DNA of 23,127 bases from NCBI GenBank assembly GCA_030066475.1, contig JASJBO010000012.1:1-23127 (forward strand). Direction: 5' to 3'. Source of the stretch: Myxococcota bacterium (GTDB lineage Bacteria > Myxococcota_A > UBA9160 > PR03). A program made the position numbers and the translations under genes. Numbering within the stretch: position 1 is the stretch's first letter; every line of letters begins with the position of its first letter. Below the pieces are notes generated by a model. That model saw only the letters and a list, made by a program, of their open reading frames with translations. It was not told the DNA's origin and made no database searches. Below are positions 1 to 8,484 of this stretch, piece by piece.

Positions 1-569
1 GCGCGCCGGATCGCGCGGCGGCTGTTGCCGCCGACCCAGATCGGGGGGTGCGGCTGCTGGAGCGGCGCCGGCAGCGCCGTGTTGCCCGCCGCCTCGAAGT
101 GGCGCCCGCGCATCCGGATGCCGCGCTCGCTCCAGGCGCGGCGCAGCGTCTCGATGGCCTCGTCGCAGAGCTCGTTGCGCTCGGCCGGGTCCACGCCGAG
201 CGCGGCGAACTCGCCTTCGAGGTAGCCGGCCGCGACGCCGAGCGTGACGCGCCCACCCGACAGCACGTCGAGCGACGCGATCGCCTTCGCCGTCAGGAAC
301 GGGTTGCGGTAGGGCAGCACCAGCACGTGGGTCTGGAGCCGGATGCGCCGGGTGGCGGCGGCGGCGAACGAGAGCGCCACGAAGGGATCGAGCGCGTGGT
401 GGCCGCCGGCCCCGAGCCAGCGGTCGTCGGGGATCGGGTGCTCCGTCACGAAGCAGGCGTCGAAGCCGTTTCCCTCGGCGGCGCGGGCCATTTCGGCGAC
501 GGCTGCGGCGCTCGTGAACTCCGGACCGGCGTCCACGCGATCGGTGGGAAGTTGAACCGAGAAGCGCAT
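1..569 (-). CDS. Luciferase-like (LLM class) flavin/F420-dependent oxidoreductase, N-terminal part, cut by window edge
   Basis: The reverse strand reads from ATG at 569-567 without a stop to base 1, giving 189 residues and missing the C-terminus. The protein begins MRFSVQLPTD. It then shows the conserved blocks of bacterial luciferase-like TIM-barrel monooxygenases: GFDACFVTEHPIPDD near residue 35, TRRIRLQTHVLVLPYRNP near 72-90, a SLDVLSGGRVTLGVAAGY block near 100-117, and PPIWVGGNS near 180. This pattern fits the LLM class F420-dependent subgroup (TIGR03619-like), which oxidises or reduces organic substrates using F420 or FMN; cofactor and substrate cannot be told from this part. AGGGGA lies just before the start. 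It is transcribed away from the acyl-CoA dehydrogenase pair across a 45-base gap, so it may share control with that lipid cluster (inference). Confidence 0.88.
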   Translation of the reverse strand, partial: MRFSVQLPTDRVDAGPEFTSAAAVAEMARAAEGNGFDACFVTEHPIPDDRWLGAGGHHALDPFVALSFAAAATRRIRLQTHVLVLPYRNPFLTAKAIASLDVLSGGRVTLGVAAGYLEGEFAALGVDPAERNELCDEAIETLRRAWSERGIRMRGRHFEAAGNTALPAPLQQPHPPIWVGGNSRRAIRR

Positions 570-614
570 TCCCCTACACGATAGGCTCCCGACGCACCCC
601 GGGGAGCCCCCACC
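570..614. promoter_or_regulatory. Divergent intergenic region with two inverted repeats and the ribosome binding site of the TTG-started gene
   Basis: Only 45 bases separate two divergent start codons, so both promoters or their 5' elements must overlap here or lie within the genes. GGGGAG at 601-606 sits 8 bases before TTG at 615 and supports that start. A perfect 7-base inverted repeat, GGCTCCC (584-590) and GGGAGCC (602-608) with an 11-base loop, includes most of that ribosome binding site. A second small repeat is CCTA (573-576) / TAGG (582-585). They could be a protein site or a hairpin hiding the ribosome binding site; function is inference. Confidence 0.4.
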
Positions 615-1805
615 TTGGACCTCCGCTACTCGCAGACCGACGAGGAGTTCCGCGCCGAGCTGCGCGCCTGGCTCGACGAGGCGGTGCCCGCGCACGGCAG
701 CTCGCCCGCGATCGACGACTGGCCGGCCCGCCGCGCCTACGACACCGGCTGGCAGCGCAAGCTCTTCGACGCGGGCTACGCCGGCATCAACTGGCCCGCC
801 GAGTACGGCGGTCGCGACGCGTCGCTGACCGAGCAGCTCGTCTACTACGAGGAGATCGCCCGGGCCAGGGCGCCCTACATCGGCGTGAACTTCGTCGGCA
901 TGCTGCACGGCGGCCCCACCGTGATCGCCGAGGGCACGCCCGCCCAGAAGGAGCAGCACATCCCGCGCATCCTGCGCGGCGAAGAGGTCTGGTGCCAGGG
1001 CTTCTCGGAGCCGGGCGCCGGCTCGGACCTCGCGGCGCTCTCGACTCGCGCGGTGCGCGACGGCGACGACTACGTCGTCACGGGCCACAAGATCTGGACC
1101 TCGTTCGCACAGGTCGCCGACTACTGCGAGCTGCTGGTGCGCACCGACCCCGACGCGCCCAAGCACCGCGGCATCTCCTGGCTGATCATGCCGATGGACC
1201 GGCCGGGCATCGAGATCCGCCCGCTCCCCACGCTCGCCGGCGAGGGCGACTTCAGCGAGGTGTTCCTCGAAGAGGTGCGCATCCCGGTGGCGAACCGGGT
1301 GGGCGAGGAGAACGACGGCTGGCGCATCACCAACGTGACGCTCGGCTTCGAGCGCGGCAGCGCCTTCGCGAGCGAGATGTACAACCTCCAGGAGTTCGTC
1401 GCCGGGCTGGTGCAGGTGGCGAAGCGCGTCACGCGTCACGACGCCAGCGCCTGGGACGACCGCTCGCTGCGGCGCGAGATCGGCCACGTCAGCGCCGAGC
1501 TCGACGCGCTGTGGGCGATGGTGAAGCTGCTGGTCTCGAACACCAGCAAGACCGGCGTGCCGGGGCTCGAGGGCTCGGCGATCAAGCTCTACTACACCGA
1601 GCTGTCGCAGCGGGTCGGCGAGCTGGGCATGCGCATCCTGGGCCGCGCCGGCCTCGCCCGCGAGGACGTCGGCGGCCTGCCGAGCGGGCGGGTGCTGCAC
1701 AAGGCGCTCCAGTCGCTGTCGCTCACCATCGCGGCGGGCAGCTCGCAGATCCAGCGCAACATCATCTCCGAGCGCATGCTCGGCCTGCCCCGGGAGAAGC
1801 GCTGA
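615..1805 (+). CDS. Acyl-CoA dehydrogenase, large (catalytic) subunit of a probable heteromeric enzyme
   Basis: A 396-residue flavoenzyme that would introduce the alpha-beta double bond into an acyl-CoA thioester in the cytoplasm. The TTG start is chosen because MDLRYSQTDEEFRAELRAWL is the usual family N-terminus and GGGGAG lies 8 bases upstream. Visible motifs: WPAEYGG near 60; CQGFSEPGAGSD at 127-138, the FAD/substrate-binding signature; GHKIWTS near 158; and LGFERG with Glu246, the position equivalent to the catalytic Glu of isovaleryl-CoA dehydrogenase and of the large subunits of mycobacterial cholesterol-degradation ACADs. Its stop overlaps the ATG of the next gene (TGATG, 1803-1807), and that gene is a shorter ACAD. 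Obligate alpha2-beta2 pairs of this shape (ChsE/FadE26-29 type) act on steroid side chains in actinobacteria. Substrate here is unknown; terpenoid or branched acyl-CoAs are alternatives. Confidence 0.9.
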   Translation: MDLRYSQTDEEFRAELRAWLDEAVPAHGSSPAIDDWPARRAYDTGWQRKLFDAGYAGINWPAEYGGRDASLTEQLVYYEEIARARAPYIGVNFVGMLHGGPTVIAEGTPAQKEQHIPRILRGEEVWCQGFSEPGAGSDLAALSTRAVRDGDDYVVTGHKIWTSFAQVADYCELLVRTDPDAPKHRGISWLIMPMDRPGIEIRPLPTLAGEGDFSEVFLEEVRIPVANRVGEENDGWRITNVTLGFERGSAFASEMYNLQEFVAGLVQVAKRVTRHDASAWDDRSLRREIGHVSAELDALWAMVKLLVSNTSKTGVPGLEGSAIKLYYTELSQRVGELGMRILGRAGLAREDVGGLPSGRVLHKALQSLSLTIAAGSSQIQRNIISERMLGLPREKR

Positions 1806-2788
1806 TGGACTTCCGCGTCAACGAGGACCAGCAGGCGCTGCGCGACGGCATCCGCGAGTTCTGCGCCGGACGCGTGCCGCTCGAGCGCCTGCCCGAGCTC
1901 GAGAAGCAGCAGGGCTTCGATCGCGCGCTGTGGGGCGAGCTGGCCGAGATGGGCGTGTTCGACCTGCGGCTGCCCGAGAGCGAGGGCGGCGTGGGGCTGG
2001 GCGCCTCGGAGGCGGTGCTGGTGTTCGCGGAGCTGGGCCGGCAGCTCGCGCCCGGCCCGCTGGCCTGGAGCCACCTCGCGGCCGGCCGGATCGAGGGCGC
2101 CGCCGAGGGCAACACGGTCGTCGGTGGGCTCGACCTGGCGGGCGCGCTCACCGAGCCGCTGCTGCTCGAGCACCTCGCGAGCCTCGACGCGCTGCTGGTG
2201 CTGCGCCCCGACGGCGCCTACCGGATCGACCCGCGTGGGCTCGACGCGCAGCCCGTCGGCGTCCCGCTCGATCCGCTCACGCCGCTGCACCAGGTCGCGT
2301 CGCTGCCGGAGGGCGAGCGCATCGCCGACGCCGCGTCCGCGGCACGCCTGCGGCTCGAGGGCTCGGTCCTCGTCGCCGGCCAGCTCTTCGGCATCGCCGA
2401 GCGCACGCTCGAGCTGGCGGTCGACTACGCCGTGAAGCGCGAGCAGTTCGACCGGCCGATCGGCGGCTTCCAGGCGCTCAAGCACATCATGGCCGACATG
2501 CTGGTGCGCGTGGAGGCGGCGCGCGCCGCGGTCTACGCCGCGGGCGCCACGCTCGACCAGCCCGACGTGGGCGACCTCGAGCGCGCGGTGTCCTCGGCCC
2601 GCGTGATGGCCGGCGAGGCCGCGCTGCGCAACGCGCGCGCCTGCATCCAGATCTACGGCGGCATGGGATACACCTGGGAGATGCCGCCCCACTACTTCCT
2701 GAAGCGCACCTGGGTGCTCGGCACCTGCTTCGGCACCGGCGAGGAGCACGAGGAGCGGGTCGCGGCCCGCGTGGAGGCTTCCCTGTAG
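1805..2788 (+). CDS. Acyl-CoA dehydrogenase, small subunit of a probable heteromeric enzyme
   Basis: A 327-residue acyl-CoA dehydrogenase paralogue, short for the family (usually 380-400). The N-terminal helical domain is present (MDFRVNEDQQALRDGIREF). The middle beta domain is reduced and lacks the FSEPGAGSD signature found in the upstream partner. The C-terminal helical domain is intact: YAVKREQFDRPIGGFQALKH starting at 208, with Arg212 and the QF pair used for FAD contact across subunits, and IYGGMGYTWE at 283. This split of features matches the small subunits of ChsE/FadE28-type heterotetramers, where FAD sits between unlike subunits. Translation is coupled to the large subunit by a one-base TGATG overlap. 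Residues 255-273 are the region duplicated in the relic at 17090-17149. Confidence 0.88.
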   Translation: MDFRVNEDQQALRDGIREFCAGRVPLERLPELEKQQGFDRALWGELAEMGVFDLRLPESEGGVGLGASEAVLVFAELGRQLAPGPLAWSHLAAGRIEGAAEGNTVVGGLDLAGALTEPLLLEHLASLDALLVLRPDGAYRIDPRGLDAQPVGVPLDPLTPLHQVASLPEGERIADAASAARLRLEGSVLVAGQLFGIAERTLELAVDYAVKREQFDRPIGGFQALKHIMADMLVRVEAARAAVYAAGATLDQPDVGDLERAVSSARVMAGEAALRNARACIQIYGGMGYTWEMPPHYFLKRTWVLGTCFGTGEEHEERVAARVEASL

Positions 2789-2875
2789 GAGCCCCCTGGG
2801 GATCGGATCCGATCGCGAAATGATCGGCATTCGATCGGATCGAGGGGGGCCGTGCTGCGCCTAGGCTGCGCAGCG
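2789..2875. promoter_or_regulatory. Intergenic region with two palindromes before the secreted-protein operon
   Basis: This 87-base gap separates the acyl-CoA dehydrogenase pair from the first large secreted-protein gene. It holds a perfect 14-base palindrome, GATCGGATCCGATC (2801-2814), and a second perfect one with a single central base, TCGATC-G-GATCGA (2831-2843). Their centres are about 30 bases apart and both share GATCGGATC. This looks like a paired operator at the start of a transcription unit. There is no T-run, so it is not a convincing terminator. No clear -35/-10 pair is visible; the regulator is unknown. Confidence 0.4.
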
Positions 2876-5800
2876 ATGGAACCGACACGCTCCGCCGACC
2901 GTCGCCTGCTCCGGATCGCCGCCGCCGCGGCGGCCGTCCTCGGGCTCGCCGCCGCGCCCGCGGCCGCCCAGCCCGACCTGCGGATCGACTTCTTCGGGGT
3001 CGACCTCGTCCCGGTCGCGGGGACCGAGGCGGGCTACCGGGTCGACTCCGAGGCGCTCCGGATGAGCGGGACGCTGCGCGTCAGCATCCAGCTCGCCGCC
3101 CAGCGTGCCGATTTCGACGCCGCCTTCTCGCTGCGTGCGGTCGGCAGCGCGCCCTGCAACGCCACGGCTGCGAGCGCCGCGGCGCCCCCCGAGTGCGTGT
3201 ACGACGTCGCCACGCTGCGCGTGCTGGCGAGCCAGATCTCCACCCGCGCGCCGCTCTCCCCCCCGGTCCCGATCGGCCTCGATCTCGCGATCTCGCCCCC
3301 CGGAGCCGACGCCTTCGACACCTGGGCGGCGGCGCAGTTCGCCCAGGGGCGCTCGCTGCGCCCGCACGTGCGGGTCGACCCGAGCGGCGAGCTGGGCGAG
3401 CTGCCGATCCAGACCATCAACAACGCCGCGTTCCCGAGCGGCGAGTCGCAGGTCCGGCTCGTGCCGCTCTCGGGGCGGCTCGAGCTGGGCGCCGTCGAGC
3501 TCGCCGTGAACGACGTCCAGTTCGGCGGGCTGGGCTGCTTCGGCGCGGAGCTGGACGTGTCGGCGGGCAACCTCGGCTGGACACCGGGCAGCGGCTGGAA
3601 CCCGCAGACGCTCCTGCCGGACGCCCTCGACATGCTGTGCGTCGAGCCGGTCGCGAACGCCGAGGGGCTGTACGACCTGGTGGTGCGCTCGGGCTCGCTC
3701 CAGGACGACAGCGTCACGGGCGTGCTCGGAGGCCTCGGCACCACGGTGGGAGAGATCGTGCTCGCACCGAGCGGTGTCACCATCGAGCGGGCGGTGGTCG
3801 CCCTGCCGCTCGACCACAGCGTGCATCCCGGCACCACGCGCCCGCGGCCCGCCGGCGCCTTCACCATCGAGCTCGACGCGGTCACCGTGCCGCCCAGCGG
3901 CGACTTCACGGATCTCGCGTTCGACCAGAGCTTCGACGCGAGCAACAGCCGGTTCCTGCGCTCCGAGTGGCTGCCGTTCTCGCTGCGCCTGACTTCGCTG
4001 CACGTGGGCTCTGGCGGCGCCACCGGCACCTACGACTTCGTCCACTACGTCTACGACCTGCCCGTGGACCCCGAGGACCCGCGTCCCGGGGACAACGGCT
4101 TCCGCACCAACCAGTCGCGCTTCCGGGTGCCCGAGGTGCCGGACGGCGACCGGCCGTTCGCGCTCGACGAGAACGGGCTCGACGCGCTCGTCGACTTCCG
4201 GAGTGAGAACGGCTGGCTCACCTTCCCCAAGGCGGGCTACGGCTGGGCGCCGTTCACGGCGGAGATCCAGGACGGCCGTCTCGCCCACCGGCAGCGCCTG
4301 CCGATGGACTCCGGCGTCAGCGCGATGTTCCTGCGTCAGCTTCCGGACTGCGGCAGCTGCGTGCAGCCGCCCGACGAGATCGACTTCTTCTTCGGCTTCG
4401 GTCCCGTCGCGGGCGTCGGGCTCGCCGAGGACGGCGCCTACATGGCGGACGCCCAGACGATCAGCCGCGATCCGGCCTGGGGCCCCGTCGACCCCGGCTC
4501 GGGCCGCCGCATCTTCGAGCGACAGGGCTCGGACACGGCGGGCGGCGTCATCTACGCGCCGGGCTTCATCGCGCTCGAGACCGGCGGCCCGGGCGACGAG
4601 CCGGTGCCCGCCTACCTGCTGGGCGCGCGCCAGGCGGTGGTGCACGACGGGCAGATCACACCGGGAGCCTTCCACGCGCTGGGCTCCGTCGAGAGCGACC
4701 GCGGCAACCACTTCCTGGCCGGCATCAACGCGGGCCCGGAGCTCTACCACGGCCCGACGCGGGCGCAGCCGGTGATCGGCCTGGGCAACGACCTCACCGG
4801 CACGATCACCCGGATCGGCTTCGGCGGCCCGGGCCGCGCGGTGTTCAGCGACGTCGTGAGCAACGTCGGCACCAAGTACGTGGTGCGCGAGGACGGCGTG
4901 ACCGGCGCCTTCAACACCGCGACCGCCCCGCCCGTCGACGCCTACGGCTTCCCGCTCCAGCTCTCGCGCTTCGGCTTCCGGCAGGTCTCGAACCTCGTCG
5001 ACCCCTTCACCTGGGTGGACGGGATGGTTCGGGTGCCGGGCAAGGGCGGCTTCGAGATCGCCTTCGAGTCGCTGGGCATCGAGTGCGAGGGCGCGCTCGA
5101 GGGCGGCTTCGTGGTGGACGAGCCCTGCAACGGCGCCGACGACAACGGCAACGGCCTGGTCGACGAGAACTGCGACGAGGCGCTGGCTGCCTGGCAGACA
5201 CCCTACGAAGTCCTCGCGATGTCCTTCGAGGAGATCGCGCCGGTGCCGGCCTGCGAGGTCGGCGATCGCGCCCTCCAGACCGCCGGCTTCGCCACCGTGC
5301 ACGCGCTCGACGACGACCTGGTGATCGCCGCGCAGTGGTCGTCACAGGGCGAGCCGGTGCTGGCGCGCGCCATCGGCGAGCTCGACTTCGTGCTCGACCA
5401 CCCCGACGTGGCCCCCGACAGCCGCGAGGCCGAGGGCTTCCCGATCGCGCTCTCGGGCGATCTCGAGCTGAAGAGCGCGAGCCGCCCGGGCGGCGCCGTG
5501 GGCTGGTTCGAGGCGGCCGACACGCACCTGCTGCTGCCGTTCTGGAACTCGATCGACACCGACCTGCGCGTACAGAACCGCGACCTCGACCGCCCCGAGG
5601 CGAGCATCGTGGTGAAGCCCGACTCGCTGCCGGCCTTCTCGAACCAGGGCAGCCCGCCACGACCGGTCGACCAGATGACGAACCAGGAGATCGCGCCACT
5701 GCTCGCCACCACGGCGGCCGCCTACCACCGCGCGGCCTACCAGTGGGGCGGGATCGACTTCCAGATCGACGTCCCGATCTACTACGAGCCCAGCCGCTAC

Positions 5801-8479
5801 GACCTGGGGCGCAAGCCGGGCTTCCTGGGCCAGACCGAGTTCACCGACCTGGGCGTCGTCAAGGCCTCGGCCGCCGCCAACTACGTGCGGCCGTCCGACA
5901 CCAAGATCAGCTTCGGGCTGTCGGCCGACCTGGCGCGGCTCTCGGAGCTGGCGGCGCCCCTGCACGTCGACCTGCGCGACCCCGAGAGCATCGCCGAGCT
6001 CGACGCCTTCCTGGCCGAGGCGTTCAACATCACCGGCAATCCGGTGGACGCCTACGTGGGCCTCGCGCAGGAGAAGCTCGACGAGCTGGCCGAGCTGGGC
6101 GGGATCGGCTTCGACGCCTTCCTGCGGCGCCAGCTCGTCGACGCGCTCCCGATCGGACCCTTCGACGACGCGGCGGGCGCGCTCGCGGTGGTGCACGGCA
6201 TTCCCGCGCAGGCCGCGCAGACGTTGGCAGGCCAGCTCACCAGCGCCGCGGAGGACGTGACGACCGCCTTCACCGACCCGCTCGACGACGTGGTGGTGGA
6301 CCTCTACCAGACGCTGCCCGAGGCGATCGTCGTCGCACGCGCCGGCGGGGGGTTCCCGCCGCCGGTGGCCGAGCAGCTCAACCGGGTGATCGACGCCGTC
6401 GACGTCGGGAAGGCGGGCGTGCGCTCGCTCGAGACGGCGCTGTCGAGCTCGTTGGGCGAGTTCAACTCCCTGCGCACGAACGTGACCGGACCGCTCGCCC
6501 TGGCCGTCCAGGCGCTCGAGACCGCCAAGGGCACCATCGACGGGCTCGCCCTGCAGTCCTGCGGCCCCGACAACGCGATCCTGGGCCAGGTCGCCGAGGT
6601 GCGCGGCCGCGTGCAGGAAGTGATCGACGCGGTCGACGACTCGCAGGTGCTCGACCTGCTCGGGCCGGTGAGCAGCGTGCTCGGGCTCGACTCGCGACGC
6701 ATCGACGATGCGGTGAGCGAGTTCGAGACCAAGGTGGACGAGATGGTGCTGGTGGTCGACGACGTCCTGATCCCCCGGGTCGAGCAGGCGCTGGCATGCG
6801 GCGGCAGCGCCGGCGTCGATGTGGGAGACGCCGCCGACACCGCCGTGGCGCTGATCGACGCCTACATCGCCGAGCTGGGCGAGGTCGAGTCGCAGCTCCT
6901 CGCCATCCTGGCGCGCATCCTGCTCGACGAGAACGGCGACGGCGTCCCGGAGGGCGGCGTGGCCGTGAGCCTGCTCACCGCGCTGCGCGACTCCGAGCTG
7001 GTGCTCGACGGCGTGCGCAGCATCGTGATCGAGATCCAGGGCGGCCAGCTCTACGGGTCGCTGACGGCCGACCAGATCCGGGATCGGTGGGACACCCAGC
7101 TCGAGAACCGCTCGAACGGGCGCTACCGCTGGTTCTACCCCACGCCCGCGCCCCACGGCGTGATCGCCGAGATGCGCGCGAACCTGCTCGACGCGATCGA
7201 CCAGGACATCGCGGCCGTCGGCGCCTCGGTCGACGACCTGTTCGCCGCGCTCCGCGCGCGCATCCCGGCGGGCCTGACCGGTGCCGACCTCCGCCTGTTC
7301 GTCGTCGACGAGATCCTGAACCAGCCCGCCGTCGAGCTGCTGCTGGCGCGCGTGCACGCCGAGCTCGACCTGGTGCTCTCGATCGTGCTCAACGTCGCGA
7401 TGGCCGCCTTCGACTCGGTGGCCGCCGTGGTCCAGGCGCTGCTCGACTCGGTCGAGGGGCTCGACTCGGCCGCGCTGGCCGTCGACTCGGACGGCAACGT
7501 GGTGTCGATGCCGAGCGTCGTCTTCAAGCGGCTCGACGGCTACGGAATCGTGACGGGCAACGAGCTCGAGCGCATCCACGCCCTCGCCACCTGGACACTC
7601 GACGGCAACGTGCCCGAGAGCGTCATCCGCTTCGAGGCCGCGCTCGACATCGAGCCCTACGACACCGACGGGCGCGACGAGGGCTGCGCCCAGGCGAGCG
7701 CGCAGTCGTGGCTCGACGCGCGCATCTCCGCCGAGGGCATCCACCTGTTCGGGGTCGACATCCTGCAGAACCTGCTCCAGCTGAAGCAGCTCTACTTCGG
7801 CGTCACGCTGAACGGCAAGGCGCCGGTGGGCGGCTTCGGGGGGATGGCGCTCGGCACGGGCGCCAAGGACCCCAAGACCGGCTCGGTGCTCAACGACTTC
7901 TCGATCGCCGCGGTCTTCAACCCGCTCGAGCAGTACGGCACCGGTCACTTCGACGCGATCTTCAACGACTCGGTGCAGCTCGAGCTGGCCGGCCTGTTCG
8001 GCCGCACCTGCGACGTCAAGCCGCTCTCGGACGTCGACCCGCAGGTGGGCGAGTTCATCGAGCTGCCCAACGGCTACTTCGACGGCGGCTACCTGCGCGG
8101 CGGCGTCAGCATCCCGATCATCGACTTCGGCTGCCCGCTGCGCGTGTCGGCCGCCGTCGACGTGGGCGGCTGGGGCATGGCGGGGCCGCCGATCGTGGCC
8201 GGCGGCCTGATCGGCGGCGGCGTGCACGGGAAGATTGCGTGTCTGGCGGCGATCCGCGGCCAGGTGACCGTGCTCGGCCAGGTCGTCGACGAGGAGTTCC
8301 AGTTCCGCGGCGAGGCGTTCGTGGTGGGCGGCATCGGCTTCGACTGCGACCCGCACACCTGGACCAGCGTCAGGCGCAGCCGCCGCGACAGCTGGTGCGC
8401 GACGGGCGATGCCGCGTTCGGCGCGACGTACAAGGACGGCTGGGACGTGGGCTCGCCCAAGGCGAGCGCGATCCACTGA
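2876..8479 (+). CDS. Very large secreted protein with a MopE-like metal-binding motif, unknown function
   Basis: A 1867-residue protein that I do not recognise as a whole. The ATG at 2876 is preferred because it begins directly with a signal peptide: basic MEPTRSADRRLLR, an alanine/leucine core, and cleavage after AAPAAAQ near residue 32. An in-frame GTG at 2852 would add eight residues; neither start has a well-spaced ribosome binding site. Residues about 33-740 look beta-rich and glycine-rich. At 750-766, PCNGADDNGNGLVDENC resembles the MopE-type 'putative metal-binding motif' of secreted deltaproteobacterial proteins. After another beta-rich part, about 1040-1535 is rich in Leu, Ala, Asp and Glu with long predicted helices, including an EF-loop-like DENGDGVPEG near 1351. 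The last ~220 residues are glycine-rich with a few cysteines. There is no C-terminal membrane anchor, so it is probably exported to the periplasm or surface. It is first in a tight three-gene unit. Confidence 0.8.
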   Translation: MEPTRSADRRLLRIAAAAAAVLGLAAAPAAAQPDLRIDFFGVDLVPVAGTEAGYRVDSEALRMSGTLRVSIQLAAQRADFDAAFSLRAVGSAPCNATAASAAAPPECVYDVATLRVLASQISTRAPLSPPVPIGLDLAISPPGADAFDTWAAAQFAQGRSLRPHVRVDPSGELGELPIQTINNAAFPSGESQVRLVPLSGRLELGAVELAVNDVQFGGLGCFGAELDVSAGNLGWTPGSGWNPQTLLPDALDMLCVEPVANAEGLYDLVVRSGSLQDDSVTGVLGGLGTTVGEIVLAPSGVTIERAVVALPLDHSVHPGTTRPRPAGAFTIELDAVTVPPSGDFTDLAFDQSFDASNSRFLRSEWLPFSLRLTSLHVGSGGATGTYDFVHYVYDLPVDPEDPRPGDNGFRTNQSRFRVPEVPDGDRPFALDENGLDALVDFRSENGWLTFPKAGYGWAPFTAEIQDGRLAHRQRLPMDSGVSAMFLRQLPDCGSCVQPPDEIDFFFGFGPVAGVGLAEDGAYMADAQTISRDPAWGPVDPGSGRRIFERQGSDTAGGVIYAPGFIALETGGPGDEPVPAYLLGARQAVVHDGQITPGAFHALGSVESDRGNHFLAGINAGPELYHGPTRAQPVIGLGNDLTGTITRIGFGGPGRAVFSDVVSNVGTKYVVREDGVTGAFNTATAPPVDAYGFPLQLSRFGFRQVSNLVDPFTWVDGMVRVPGKGGFEIAFESLGIECEGALEGGFVVDEPCNGADDNGNGLVDENCDEALAAWQTPYEVLAMSFEEIAPVPACEVGDRALQTAGFATVHALDDDLVIAAQWSSQGEPVLARAIGELDFVLDHPDVAPDSREAEGFPIALSGDLELKSASRPGGAVGWFEAADTHLLLPFWNSIDTDLRVQNRDLDRPEASIVVKPDSLPAFSNQGSPPRPVDQMTNQEIAPLLATTAAAYHRAAYQWGGIDFQIDVPIYYEPSRYDLGRKPGFLGQTEFTDLGVVKASAAANYVRPSDTKISFGLSADLARLSELAAPLHVDLRDPESIAELDAFLAEAFNITGNPVDAYVGLAQEKLDELAELGGIGFDAFLRRQLVDALPIGPFDDAAGALAVVHGIPAQAAQTLAGQLTSAAEDVTTAFTDPLDDVVVDLYQTLPEAIVVARAGGGFPPPVAEQLNRVIDAVDVGKAGVRSLETALSSSLGEFNSLRTNVTGPLALAVQALETAKGTIDGLALQSCGPDNAILGQVAEVRGRVQEVIDAVDDSQVLDLLGPVSSVLGLDSRRIDDAVSEFETKVDEMVLVVDDVLIPRVEQALACGGSAGVDVGDAADTAVALIDAYIAELGEVESQLLAILARILLDENGDGVPEGGVAVSLLTALRDSELVLDGVRSIVIEIQGGQLYGSLTADQIRDRWDTQLENRSNGRYRWFYPTPAPHGVIAEMRANLLDAIDQDIAAVGASVDDLFAALRARIPAGLTGADLRLFVVDEILNQPAVELLLARVHAELDLVLSIVLNVAMAAFDSVAAVVQALLDSVEGLDSAALAVDSDGNVVSMPSVVFKRLDGYGIVTGNELERIHALATWTLDGNVPESVIRFEAALDIEPYDTDGRDEGCAQASAQSWLDARISAEGIHLFGVDILQNLLQLKQLYFGVTLNGKAPVGGFGGMALGTGAKDPKTGSVLNDFSIAAVFNPLEQYGTGHFDAIFNDSVQLELAGLFGRTCDVKPLSDVDPQVGEFIELPNGYFDGGYLRGGVSIPIIDFGCPLRVSAAVDVGGWGMAGPPIVAGGLIGGGVHGKIACLAAIRGQVTVLGQVVDEEFQFRGEAFVVGGIGFDCDPHTWTSVRRSRRDSWCATGDAAFGATYKDGWDVGSPKASAIH

Positions 8480-8484
8480 GGACC

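Noticed and set aside
5342..8476. Minus-strand open frame of over 1000 codons opposite the first secreted-protein gene
   Set aside because: It mirrors the GC codon bias of the sense gene and gives a His/Arg/Val/Glu-rich sequence without domain motifs, start context or signal peptide.
5083..8484. Stop-free frame over 3.4 kb inside the first secreted-protein gene, in frame with the second gene
   Set aside because: It is the second gene's frame running backwards without stops because of high GC. The encoded sequence is arginine/proline/alanine-rich and low in complexity, while the other frame has a normal protein with a signal peptide. The real start at 8485 has its own signal peptide.
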